Shown here: positions 9,371 to 16,796 of the stretch, piece by piece
Layout: each line of letters starts with the position of its first letter
Numbering within the stretch: position 1 is the first letter of the stretch
Assembly: GCA_011959205.1 (NCBI GenBank)
Contig: BLLV01000149.1
Location: 42,820-106,819, forward strand
Length of the DNA: 64,000 nucleotides
From: Bacteroidaceae bacterium
Lineage (GTDB): Bacteria > Bacteroidota > Bacteroidia > Bacteroidales > Bacteroidaceae
Reading direction: 5' to 3'
The notes under the pieces: generated by a model
Database searches by the model: none
The model's input: the letters and a program-made list of their open reading frames with translations, nothing else
Told to the model about the DNA's origin: nothing
Translations under genes and position numbers: made by a program

Positions 9371-9401
9371 CAAATGTAAGCGTTTTGTTTTAAACTCCAA
9401 A
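9371..9401 (-). promoter_or_regulatory. trp operon promoter (Bacteroidota -33/-7)
   Basis: On the minus strand TTTG (9401-9398) is followed after 19 bases by TACATTTG (9378-9371), matching the TTTG/N19-21/TAnnTTTG consensus of the main Bacteroidota sigma factor. Transcription should start near 9364, about a dozen bases before the leader ATG. Confidence 0.72.
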
Positions 9402-9420
9402 GAAAAACTTACTTTTTTTG

Positions 9421-9669
9421 CTATTTGTTTGCTGTTTCATACATCTTCCCTTTCACTTCCTCTACTTTTTCTGCCACTTCATGGCCTACTTTTTCTGCTT
9501 TATGTTTTGCATCATGGGCTAAATCTTTAGCCTCTTCTTTCAGGTTTTGAAAGGCATCTTGTACATTTCTTTTCAATTGACGCCCTTTGTTACTGTGTGC
9601 AAAACAACTCAATGCACTGCCTACTAACGCTCCTAGTGCCAGTCCGGCAAAGAATTTTCCATTATTCAT
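9421..9669 (-). CDS. YtxH-domain small membrane protein
   Basis: An 82-residue protein with a Gly/Ala-rich N-terminal membrane segment (F-F-A-G-L-A-L-G-A-L-V-G-S-A-L) followed by a charged amphipathic helix rich in Lys, Glu and Ala. This is the layout of YtxH-domain proteins, which are often stress related; the biochemical role is unknown. A second YtxH protein is at 39205-39402. It stands alone, ending just upstream of the trp promoter. Confidence 0.75.
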   Translation of the reverse strand: MNNGKFFAGLALGALVGSALSCFAHSNKGRQLKRNVQDAFQNLKEEAKDLAHDAKHKAEKVGHEVAEKVEEVKGKMYETANK

Positions 9670-9831
9670 AATCTTATTACTTTAAATTGGTTTTATAAAT
9701 GAACATTCCGGCAGGGTAAATGGTTCTTTGTACATCAGTTAATAAATCATTAAAATTGAGTGTATGAAACGTAAACATTGGATAAGAATAGGTATATTCG
9801 CTTCATTAATAAATTTAAATAGGATTGGCTT

Positions 9832-10398
9832 ATGAAGACAATGAATTATGCTATAATCAGATGCATTTGTGCATTGGTCATTGGTGTGCTGCTGGTAGTA
9901 TGGCCCGAGGCTGCTATTGTTTATCTGGTTGTCACTATCGGCGTATTGTTTCTGGTACCGGGGCTTTTTTCGGTTTTCGGATATTTGGTTCGCGGCAGGC
10001 GGAATGAAGCTATGTTTCCCGTCATCGGGTTAGGCAGTCTGTTGTTCGGGGTGTGGTTGATGGTGATGCCGGCTTTTTTTGTAAGTAGCCTGATGTATGT
10101 ACTAGGAGCTGTTCTGGTTTTGGCAGGAATCAGCCAGATCGTAAATTTGTCGGCTGCCCGTACGTGGACGGTGGTGCCGGCCGCTTTCTTTGTGGTGCCT
10201 GTATTGGTGTTAACGGCAGGTATTGTGGTATTGTTCAATCCGTTTACCGCTGCTACTGTTCCCTTTCTGGTTCTGGGAGTAAGCAGTATTGTTTATGGCG
10301 TGTCCGATTTGATAAATATCCTGCGTTTTCGTCAGAAGAAAGAACCGGTTATGCCTGAAATAGAGGATGTTGTTCCTATAGAAGAGATAAAAGACTAA
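9832..10398 (+). CDS. DUF308 (HdeD-like) membrane protein
   Basis: A 188-residue integral membrane protein with about six hydrophobic helices arranged as repeated pairs (V-I-G-V-L-L-V-V-W-P-E-A and later L-F-G-V-W-L-M-V-M-P), and a short charged C-terminal tail. The repeat pattern is that of DUF308/HdeD proteins, linked in enterobacteria to acid resistance; the role here is unknown. The lipoprotein gene at 10409 follows after 10 bases and is probably co-transcribed. Confidence 0.8.
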   Translation: MKTMNYAIIRCICALVIGVLLVVWPEAAIVYLVVTIGVLFLVPGLFSVFGYLVRGRRNEAMFPVIGLGSLLFGVWLMVMPAFFVSSLMYVLGAVLVLAGISQIVNLSAARTWTVVPAAFFVVPVLVLTAGIVVLFNPFTAATVPFLVLGVSSIVYGVSDLINILRFRQKKEPVMPEIEDVVPIEEIKD

Positions 10399-10408
10399 TC
10401 CGGTTGAT

Positions 10409-10813
10409 ATGAAAACACGAAGGTATTACTTTTTATTTCTTTTGATTTTATGTATGGTGGCAGGTTGTAAGGGAACTTCTTCACCTTCCACCGTATCTGA
10501 AACGGATGAGCATGTGGGGACATGTGAGGGGGAAAAAGCGAAAGCTATTTTGTGGGTGGATTATAAAAAAGGTCGTAAGATAGTGGACGGCACCCCGATA
10601 AGGACGGTGAAGGTCTATGCGGATGTTCATGCCGATGGAAGTCTGGAAGTGCTTTCCTGGTGCAAAAAGCAGCCGATGAAGGTAGAAAATTACTTGTTGA
10701 AAAGGGTGGAAGTTTACCGGATCAGGAAAGAGATGTTCGAAGGAGGATATCTGAAACCGGGGGAACAGTATTTGCAGTTGCGCTATTTGCCGGGAGAGGT
10801 GAAGCCATTATAG
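10409..10813 (+). CDS. Small lipoprotein, DUF4891-like
   Basis: A 134-residue protein with a lipoprotein signal (M-K-T-R-R then a hydrophobic stretch and lipobox V-A-G-C, Cys about 20). The mature part is a compact mixed-charge domain with D-Y-K-K-G-R-K-I and L-S-W-C-K-K-Q. It resembles the DUF4891 proteins of Bacteroides from memory, but I could not confirm this. It follows the DUF308 gene closely. Function unknown. Confidence 0.7.
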   Translation: MKTRRYYFLFLLILCMVAGCKGTSSPSTVSETDEHVGTCEGEKAKAILWVDYKKGRKIVDGTPIRTVKVYADVHADGSLEVLSWCKKQPMKVENYLLKRVEVYRIRKEMFEGGYLKPGEQYLQLRYLPGEVKPL

Positions 10814-11080
10814 CTTATTCTTTATAGCTTTGCTGCACAAACATTTCAATCAAAATTTTGCTTTGAGAGACACTCAGGATTATTTTACTAAGATAAAAGA
10901 GATTTCATCGAGTACCATCAATCAATTTTATGTTAGGAGTAAACGGCTTTATCTATATCCTCTTTTTTGACCCTTATCATGAATTGAATCCGATGGTGCA
11001 CTTATATTTTTGTGGAGAACAACCTGCCCCGAACCCCCCTTTGGAATTTATCTTTTACCTTACCTTCGCCATGTCTGTTG

Positions 11081-11363
11081 AGGAATGAAGGTAATCAGAT
11101 GTTGAACGACGCCTTGCGTGCCCGCGACCGTCATGAGAAGGCGCTTCAGATAGAACGTCAGTCAGCTTCCATCCTTATCCGCAATATCATTATGCCCTGC
11201 CGTCATATTCCTTTTGCTCTGCATCGCGTTCCTTGCCCGTGTCCTCCGTTTCAACCGCACCATCAGCTTCAAGAATCTTTATACCCGGTTCCGGAAGAAG
11301 TTCGGCATGAGTCTTTCGGAATGCCAGAAGGATGGAGGCAATCTTTCGACGAAGGAGAAGTGA
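11081..11363 (+). pseudogene. Frameshifted remnant of a membrane protein
   Basis: The frame from 11081 reads a coiled-coil-like helix (A-L-R-A-R-D-R-H-E-K-A-L-Q-I-E-R-Q) up to about 11190. The natural continuation lies in the next frame: a transmembrane segment (V-I-F-L-L-L-C-I-A-F-L-A-R-V-L) then a basic tail (L-Y-T-R-F-R-K-K-F-G-M) and a stop at 11361-11363. Only a shift of one base joins them, and no sensible 5' part precedes. I read this as the 3' relic of a protein with helical repeats plus one membrane span. The wider stretch 10814-11661 holds no intact gene. Confidence 0.6.
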
Positions 11364-11406
11364 TTTTGGCAATCGGATGCTAATTTCGTAAAAGTTTCGG
11401 CGCAAT

Positions 11407-11438
11407 TTTGCTGTTATAAATTATTCTTTGTAATTTTG
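11407..11438 (+). promoter_or_regulatory. Promoter upstream of the lipoprotein island
   Basis: TTTG at 11407-11410 and TAATTTTG at 11431-11438 are separated by 20 bases, a full match to the Bacteroidota consensus. The likely start near 11445 would give a leader of about 215 bases to the first island gene at 11662. The leader contains a gene-end fragment and an imperfect hairpin near 11600-11625. Confidence 0.6.
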
Positions 11439-11518
11439 TGCACAAACATTTGTGAATTGTTTGCAAACATTATTAATCCCATATAAAAAGACAGAAACAT
11501 TATATCAGAAGAAATTAT

Positions 11519-11584
11519 CTACCAATAGTTGGCGGAGGCAGCACGGAACCCGATGGCGACCAGGACAAGACCCCGTTAGGCTAA
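11519..11584 (+). pseudogene. C-terminal gene fragment with Gly/Asp-rich tail
   Basis: The frame ending at the TAA at 11582 reads V-G-G-G-S-T-E-P-D-G-D-Q-D-K-T-P-L-G, a low-complexity tail like those ending Bacteroides HU-type DNA-binding proteins. The frame has no start codon and is interrupted upstream (stop at 11474), and its base composition differs from the AT-rich DNA just before it. I infer a 3' relic joined here when the island inserted. Family assignment is weak. Confidence 0.35.
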
Positions 11585-11661
11585 GTTTTTTACGAACGGC
11601 ATCATCGGCTAGCGATGAGTGTCGTCACAGACTTGATTCTAAAACAACAACTATAAACAAA

Positions 11662-13869
11662 ATGAAAGTGAAACGAATGAACAAAGCAACATTGGCATGG
11701 CTTGGCGGCTTCCTGCTGCTGATGGCATCGTGCAGCGACGATGAAAACGGTTTCCCGCCTGCCGAGGCATACCGCTATACGGCTGTGGTGAGCGACCAGA
11801 ACACATTCCAGGTCGATTTGCCCAACCTTTCGGGCATAGCCTCTATCAGTGAAAGCCCTTACTGGTTCAATGCACAATCCACGGCAGATAGCGACAAGTC
11901 GGTGACCATCACCGTGACTAAGGAAAAGGGAGAGGAGTATCGTTGCGATTCCGTCCGCGTGGACGGGGTGGCAGGCGACCATGCCTTCGTGGTGGTGGAA
12001 CAGGCAGGAACTAATCCGATTGATGACGATGACAATGCCGAGATAACCGACCCAGAACATCTGCGCTTCCTCACCGATTGGGAAAACATGGAAGAGATTA
12101 CCGTTCAGGGCGAAGTACTTCCTACCCCTTGGATTCCCACCAACGAAACTTCGTTGCCTCCTACGGTCAGCGACGTAAAAAAGGAAGATGGCTGGGAGAT
12201 GGCTTTCACTTCCATCCACGGGAAGGCGCGGAACACCTATTTCGGGGTATATAACAAATACCTGGGCATTCTCCGCATCTTCGATTATCACAAAATGCTT
12301 GTAAGCTCAGGCAGCGAATGGGTATTCAAGTCTTATATAGAAGGCGGTGCCAAACCTGCTACTTACCATGCTTTGTACAACAGCCTGCTCTATGGCATCC
12401 CCGCCAGCCACACCGGTGTGGAAGAATCCATCCATTATGATACCTCTTTCCGTCTGAAAGGGGCAGGGATGCTTACCCAAGCCGTCAATCCCTACGGAGG
12501 TCAAGACGGTCAGCCGCCGCGCGTGTCGGTGGGGTGGACAGCTTTTGACATTGACATGAGCCATTATCGCCCTACCATGTATGCGGACGGTCAAGTGGAT
12601 GAAGTTATTTATAGTGGCAGAGATGTACTGATAACATTGAACCAATCCAATAGCTATACCCAAAGCACGCTCTACGGCAATCTTGTGATGGAGTCGAGCG
12701 GTAATCTCAGTGGCAAGATGACCATGACCACCACCAACGCCAACGGCCTGAACGCCTGGGCTGCTTGGCAAAGCATCACAGGCGGTGGAAGCGACTTTAT
12801 CAATGGACTGATGCACGGTGACTATCTGGGTGCCCTTGTGGGCGGCGGCAGTGCGCTCTACAACGGTGCCATGCTGTTCAGCGGTCGGAAGCAGGACCAC
12901 TATGAGAGCGAAGGCACCTTTACCGGTTCGCTCACCATGGACACATCGGGAACCCTGGGGCTGGACGGATTCTCCATCTCCGCCAATGGAAGCGCGAACG
13001 ACTTGCGTGTGGGTTTGGCGCAAGAGACCGAGATTTCCAAATCGCATCTGGGAAAGGGCGTGTGGAGTTTGATAGATGACCCTGTTATCTACGTGGTCAA
13101 GGATTACATTGCCGGATACAACACCCGTTTCGTGACCTACGTGGGCGACCAAGCACATACCTACAACACCAGTACCGACCCGGCACAGTTGGGCTTGCAG
13201 CTTATCACTTGTCCCGACCCGTCGAGCCTGAAGGTGAACCTCTCACCGGTGTTCAAAGACGTGAAGAATGTCAACATCAGCTGGACTTGGGGCGTTTATT
13301 CCGACTATGGACCGGGACATAGCACTGCTTTCCGAGAGACGGCGCTCAAGTTGCCGATGCCGTCGCTGGCGCTCGATTCGACACATAACGCGGGAAATTC
13401 CTACACCCCATATTCCGACCGCGAAGGAGTTATGCGCTACAAAAAGGTGACAGCCGGCAAGGGAAAGCTCTATTCGCTGCTGGGCAAGAAACTGCATGTG
13501 TGGGGCGAGCCGCTGACCGGCAAAACCGTGTATGGCAACGACTGCTTCATCCAGTCGCCCGCCATCTACGTGCCTTTCACCAAGAACGATAGTTACATGC
13601 TCTACGACCCCATCATACCCGACCTTGTGGTAGGCGTAATCGTTACGTTCGATTTCATGATGGATGGTAAAGAGGAATACCAACGGGCAGTGATAAGCAA
13701 ACGTTTCCTCCCCAAAGTGCAGCCCATATCGCTGGACGAGCTGAAAAAGAAGATGAACAGCAAGGAAATGGAGAAGTACATGGAGAAGAACGCGAAAGTG
13801 GACGGGGTGGGCTACCCCACGGCAGAGCAGGTCATGGCACCCTCATTGGATATATTGAAACAACTATAA
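11662..13869 (+). CDS. Large surface-type lipoprotein with BACON-like N-terminal domain
   Basis: A 735-residue lipoprotein: signal peptide with lipobox and Cys followed by S-D-D-E. Residues about 35-110 look like a BACON-type beta sandwich (F-Q-V-D-L-P, S-P-Y-W-F, S-V-T-I-T-V and a closing V-V-V-E-Q-A-G). The remaining 600 residues are not recognised; they are rich in Gly/Ser/Thr beta-strand-like sequence with a Lys/Glu-rich C-terminus. The frame is open upstream to 11452 but without a signal peptide, so the ATG at 11662 (or 11677) is preferred. It is the first and largest gene of the island. Whether it is a substrate, scaffold or binding protein for the peptidases downstream is unknown. Confidence 0.75.
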   Translation: MKVKRMNKATLAWLGGFLLLMASCSDDENGFPPAEAYRYTAVVSDQNTFQVDLPNLSGIASISESPYWFNAQSTADSDKSVTITVTKEKGEEYRCDSVRVDGVAGDHAFVVVEQAGTNPIDDDDNAEITDPEHLRFLTDWENMEEITVQGEVLPTPWIPTNETSLPPTVSDVKKEDGWEMAFTSIHGKARNTYFGVYNKYLGILRIFDYHKMLVSSGSEWVFKSYIEGGAKPATYHALYNSLLYGIPASHTGVEESIHYDTSFRLKGAGMLTQAVNPYGGQDGQPPRVSVGWTAFDIDMSHYRPTMYADGQVDEVIYSGRDVLITLNQSNSYTQSTLYGNLVMESSGNLSGKMTMTTTNANGLNAWAAWQSITGGGSDFINGLMHGDYLGALVGGGSALYNGAMLFSGRKQDHYESEGTFTGSLTMDTSGTLGLDGFSISANGSANDLRVGLAQETEISKSHLGKGVWSLIDDPVIYVVKDYIAGYNTRFVTYVGDQAHTYNTSTDPAQLGLQLITCPDPSSLKVNLSPVFKDVKNVNISWTWGVYSDYGPGHSTAFRETALKLPMPSLALDSTHNAGNSYTPYSDREGVMRYKKVTAGKGKLYSLLGKKLHVWGEPLTGKTVYGNDCFIQSPAIYVPFTKNDSYMLYDPIIPDLVVGVIVTFDFMMDGKEEYQRAVISKRFLPKVQPISLDELKKKMNSKEMEKYMEKNAKVDGVGYPTAEQVMAPSLDILKQL

Positions 13870-13912
13870 AAATAATTTATAATATATGAACCCATTAAGA
13901 AAAACAAATCAA

Positions 13913-14848
13913 ATGAAAAAAGAACTATTGTATCTGTTGATGGCTTGCCTTATGGCATGCCCTGTGTTTACCTCGTGCTCCGATGACGATGACAATATCC
14001 CCGAGGATGTGCCCGAAGGTGGAGCTGTAGAGAACTTCGACCAGCAAGCCTGCCTGCAAGAGGCATTGGTGGAGGTAGATGAATCCGGCAATTTCGTGCG
14101 CAGCAAGCAAGGCTATCCGCTCGATGCCGCCAATCCCACTTGCTTCAGCCTTGAAGCCAAAACCTTGGAGGATGCCAAGACTGCATTCAAAGGGCTGTTT
14201 ACTCCTGACGTGAAGTTTGAGGAAGCCGATGGTGCTATCACAGCCAATTTGGTGAATGAAGAGGGCGAAAGCCAAGGTCACGTATCCTTCACGCCGACAA
14301 CCGGAGAGGCTGATGGTGCGATTGCTCGCGTCACCTTCCACACCACACCGGCAATCAAGTATGTTTCCGAGCTGCGCTATCTGTCGGTATGGGGAGAGGA
14401 CAATGCTTTCCAGATTTCACCATTTGCAGTGGGTGATGTCGTGGTAAAAGAAGTTGGCTTTCTAAATATTGGCAAGCAGAACTGGGTATGCCTTCGCGAA
14501 GCAACTTCTTCAAGCAAAGGAATATTGGTATATATCTCCCCTAAGCGCTACAGAGGATATTGGGACCTTGGTGAACGGACATTAGCCTCATATAACGATG
14601 TCAAGGTCGTAAGCGACATTATGCGTTCTAATTGGGGAAAATATACCGGCCACCTGAAAGCAGCCGGATTGGGTGCTGGCGATAACATCACTGTTTGGTA
14701 TGGCAAACTCAAAGATAAGTTTATTTACTTCAGACGTGACTATATGAACTTACAAAATGGAGAGACGGATTGGAACAATGTGCGGCATAAATACAATGAA
14801 CGTGAATTTATCCTGATAGAATACTTCGATATGATGACGTTTGAATAA
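13913..14848 (+). CDS. Island lipoprotein, paralogue of the next gene
   Basis: A 311-residue lipoprotein starting M-K-K-E-L-L-Y-L-L-M-A-C, with the lipid-bearing Cys followed by S-D-D-D-D. The ATG at 13913 is chosen because it puts the signal peptide at the N-terminus; an in-frame ATG at 13886 is possible. The N-terminal half matches the protein at 14864: both have a V-D-E-S/N-G-N/K-F segment, then a P-L-D-A/D-A motif and an A-K/Q-x-x-F-K/R-x-x-F block. The C-terminal half differs. No known domain recognised. Confidence 0.72.
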   Translation: MKKELLYLLMACLMACPVFTSCSDDDDNIPEDVPEGGAVENFDQQACLQEALVEVDESGNFVRSKQGYPLDAANPTCFSLEAKTLEDAKTAFKGLFTPDVKFEEADGAITANLVNEEGESQGHVSFTPTTGEADGAIARVTFHTTPAIKYVSELRYLSVWGEDNAFQISPFAVGDVVVKEVGFLNIGKQNWVCLREATSSSKGILVYISPKRYRGYWDLGERTLASYNDVKVVSDIMRSNWGKYTGHLKAAGLGAGDNITVWYGKLKDKFIYFRRDYMNLQNGETDWNNVRHKYNEREFILIEYFDMMTFE

Positions 14849-14863
14849 TTATTTTGAAACAAT

Positions 14864-15760
14864 ATGGTTGACTTGAAAAAAAGTTTGTTTTATACGTCGA
14901 TGGCATGCCTCTTGGCATGCCTGACGTTTACCTCGTGCTCCGACGACGATGAAATGGAAAACTCCGACACCGATACGGAAGTAGAGATTGATGAAGTGAA
15001 ATATCTGCAAAACTCACTCATAAAGGTTGATGAAAACGGGAAATTTCTCTATCGCATTTGCGGCGAGCCGTTAGACGACGCGGATACTACCAAGCTCTAT
15101 CTGGGTGTGAAAGATGCTGCCGAAGCCCAAGCTCGTTTTCGCAGTTTTTTCCCTGAAACAACGCAGTTTGAAGAGAACGGACAGCAAGTGGTGGCACGGC
15201 TGAAAAATAATGCCGGTACGGTCACGTTCGTCAAGACCGATGACGAAGAAGAGATTGCCCGCATAGAGTTTTCTGTTTCCCCGTCGCTTCATTTGGTCTC
15301 TTCCTTTCATTTTCTGAACGAAAACGCATGGCCGGACAATGGCGAATCCGTGTTCGTGGAGGGAGATTGTTATTCACTTTCCGGAAAGAAGTATGTCTGC
15401 ATACGCACGAAAGCCAATGGCAATCCTACATTGCTTCTCCACATCTCTTCATCCCCCTCTCGAGCTTATGTCAAAGAGGGACTAACGCTCTCCAATGTAA
15501 CCCGTGCCGAGGCCAATATGGTGCGCGATATCCTTTTGGCAGACGGTGGGAGGAAGTTTGAAGGCTTTCAGAAATACTTCCAGAATGCCGGTACTTCTTT
15601 GGAAAAAGAAGAAAGCTACTGGATTGGTGAACTAGAGAAGAAGACTTTTTGGGAGTTCCTTAATTACTATGCTATCCATCTGGCAGATGGGAAAATGACG
15701 TATTATGCGCCGAAAGTAGATGATTTCCGCTTTTGGCACATTATCTCCATCAACCGTTAA
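14864..15760 (+). CDS. Island lipoprotein, paralogue of the previous gene
   Basis: A 298-residue lipoprotein (Cys followed by S-D-D-D-E) beginning 15 bases after its paralogue. The signal-peptide DNA is nearly the same in the two genes, including repeated TGGCATGCC and CGTTTACCTCGTGCTCCGA-type stretches near 13950-13985 and 14905-14945. The match continues at protein level through the first ~150 residues. It is a tandem duplicate that has diverged. Function unknown. Confidence 0.72.
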   Translation: MVDLKKSLFYTSMACLLACLTFTSCSDDDEMENSDTDTEVEIDEVKYLQNSLIKVDENGKFLYRICGEPLDDADTTKLYLGVKDAAEAQARFRSFFPETTQFEENGQQVVARLKNNAGTVTFVKTDDEEEIARIEFSVSPSLHLVSSFHFLNENAWPDNGESVFVEGDCYSLSGKKYVCIRTKANGNPTLLLHISSSPSRAYVKEGLTLSNVTRAEANMVRDILLADGGRKFEGFQKYFQNAGTSLEKEESYWIGELEKKTFWEFLNYYAIHLADGKMTYYAPKVDDFRFWHIISINR

Positions 15761-15770
15761 TCATTAGCTT

Positions 15771-16796
15771 ATGGTTTCTCTGCTACGCAACCTCCTATTA
15801 TTCTTCATCGCCGGACAGCTTCTTGCCTGTTCCGGCGATGATGCTACCTCTTCCATCCTTCCCGAAGAGGAAGCGAAGACCCTCTGCCTGCTCTTCTCGA
15901 CCAACGGTTTGGGCGATGCCTCTTACAATGATCCGATATTGGCGGCTGCCGCCAACTATGCCTTCACCCATGACGGTATCGACCTCGACTACCTCTCGCC
16001 CAAAAGCCTTGAAGAGGGCGAAGCCTATTTCCTCCGGTGGCTCGAAACCGCCACCGACAAGGACCGCTCCCTGATGGTGCTGACGGACAACGTCTATGGA
16101 AGCCTGCCGGAGAAGTACAAGGAACGCATTGACCCTGAACGTCACTGCATCCTGCAACTCGACTCCCGGCGCGACGACCTGCCCGTCCATACCGCCTATA
16201 TCCATTATTACGGTGTCTGCTACTGGGCGGCACGGATGCAGAGCACCTTCACGGGCACCCATGCCGAATCGGCCATCATGAAAGCCAACAACCGGAACCC
16301 TGTGCTGGGCGAGATGGAGGCGGGACTCACCCACGGCGTGGAGGATGCCGGAAGCAACGTCTGGTTCACTTGGGTGCTCGACCCCGACGGCAACAGAGGC
16401 TTCGACCTTCCGCAAACCGCCTACTGGCTAGTGGGCGAGGTGCCCGCCACTGTCAGCACCGTCTATGCCATTGCCGGAGGTAGCAATATGGGGGTATACC
16501 GCTTCACACGCGAGTTTCCCGGCACCCTTTTAGTGCCCGGCATCGACACCGACCAGTCGGGACTTAGTTCCGATGTGCCTTTCTCCCTGCTGAAGCACAC
16601 CGACCGCCTGCTGACGGAGTATATCGCCCGCTGGGACAACGGCGAGCCACAACCCGCTTCGCCCTGCGTGGTGGGGCTGGCAGAGGGCTACACCGACCTG
16701 GTCATCTCCAAAGACTACCGCCAATGGTATGCCGACTATATGAAATTCAAAGAAACAGCCATCGAAAAAGAATCTGCCTATGACACCCTCGAATAA
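15771..16796 (+). CDS. PnrA/BMP-like substrate-binding lipoprotein
   Basis: A 341-residue protein with a lipobox (L-L-A-C, then S-G-D-D). The fold looks like the BMP/PnrA group of ABC-type ligand-binding proteins: N-terminal F-S-T-N-G-L-G-D-A-S-Y-N-D in the position of the family's G-x-x-D-x-S-F-N loop, then A-G-G-S-N-M-G-V-Y, V-P-G-I-D-T-D-Q and a late G-L-A-E-G-Y-T-D. BMP proteins bind nucleosides or autoinducer-like small molecules. There is no permease or ATPase gene beside it. It overlaps the next gene by 17 bases, so the two are translated together. Confidence 0.68.
   Translation: MVSLLRNLLLFFIAGQLLACSGDDATSSILPEEEAKTLCLLFSTNGLGDASYNDPILAAAANYAFTHDGIDLDYLSPKSLEEGEAYFLRWLETATDKDRSLMVLTDNVYGSLPEKYKERIDPERHCILQLDSRRDDLPVHTAYIHYYGVCYWAARMQSTFTGTHAESAIMKANNRNPVLGEMEAGLTHGVEDAGSNVWFTWVLDPDGNRGFDLPQTAYWLVGEVPATVSTVYAIAGGSNMGVYRFTREFPGTLLVPGIDTDQSGLSSDVPFSLLKHTDRLLTEYIARWDNGEPQPASPCVVGLAEGYTDLVISKDYRQWYADYMKFKETAIEKESAYDTLE

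Noticed and set aside
11012-11080. Start of an intact protein at 11012
   Set aside because: The first 23 residues are Pro/Leu-rich and unlike the helix that follows; the true continuation is in another frame, so the region is debris.
12307-13158. Long minus-strand ORF opposite the large lipoprotein
   Set aside because: Arises from GC-rich codons on the plus strand; no start signal, no recognisable motif.
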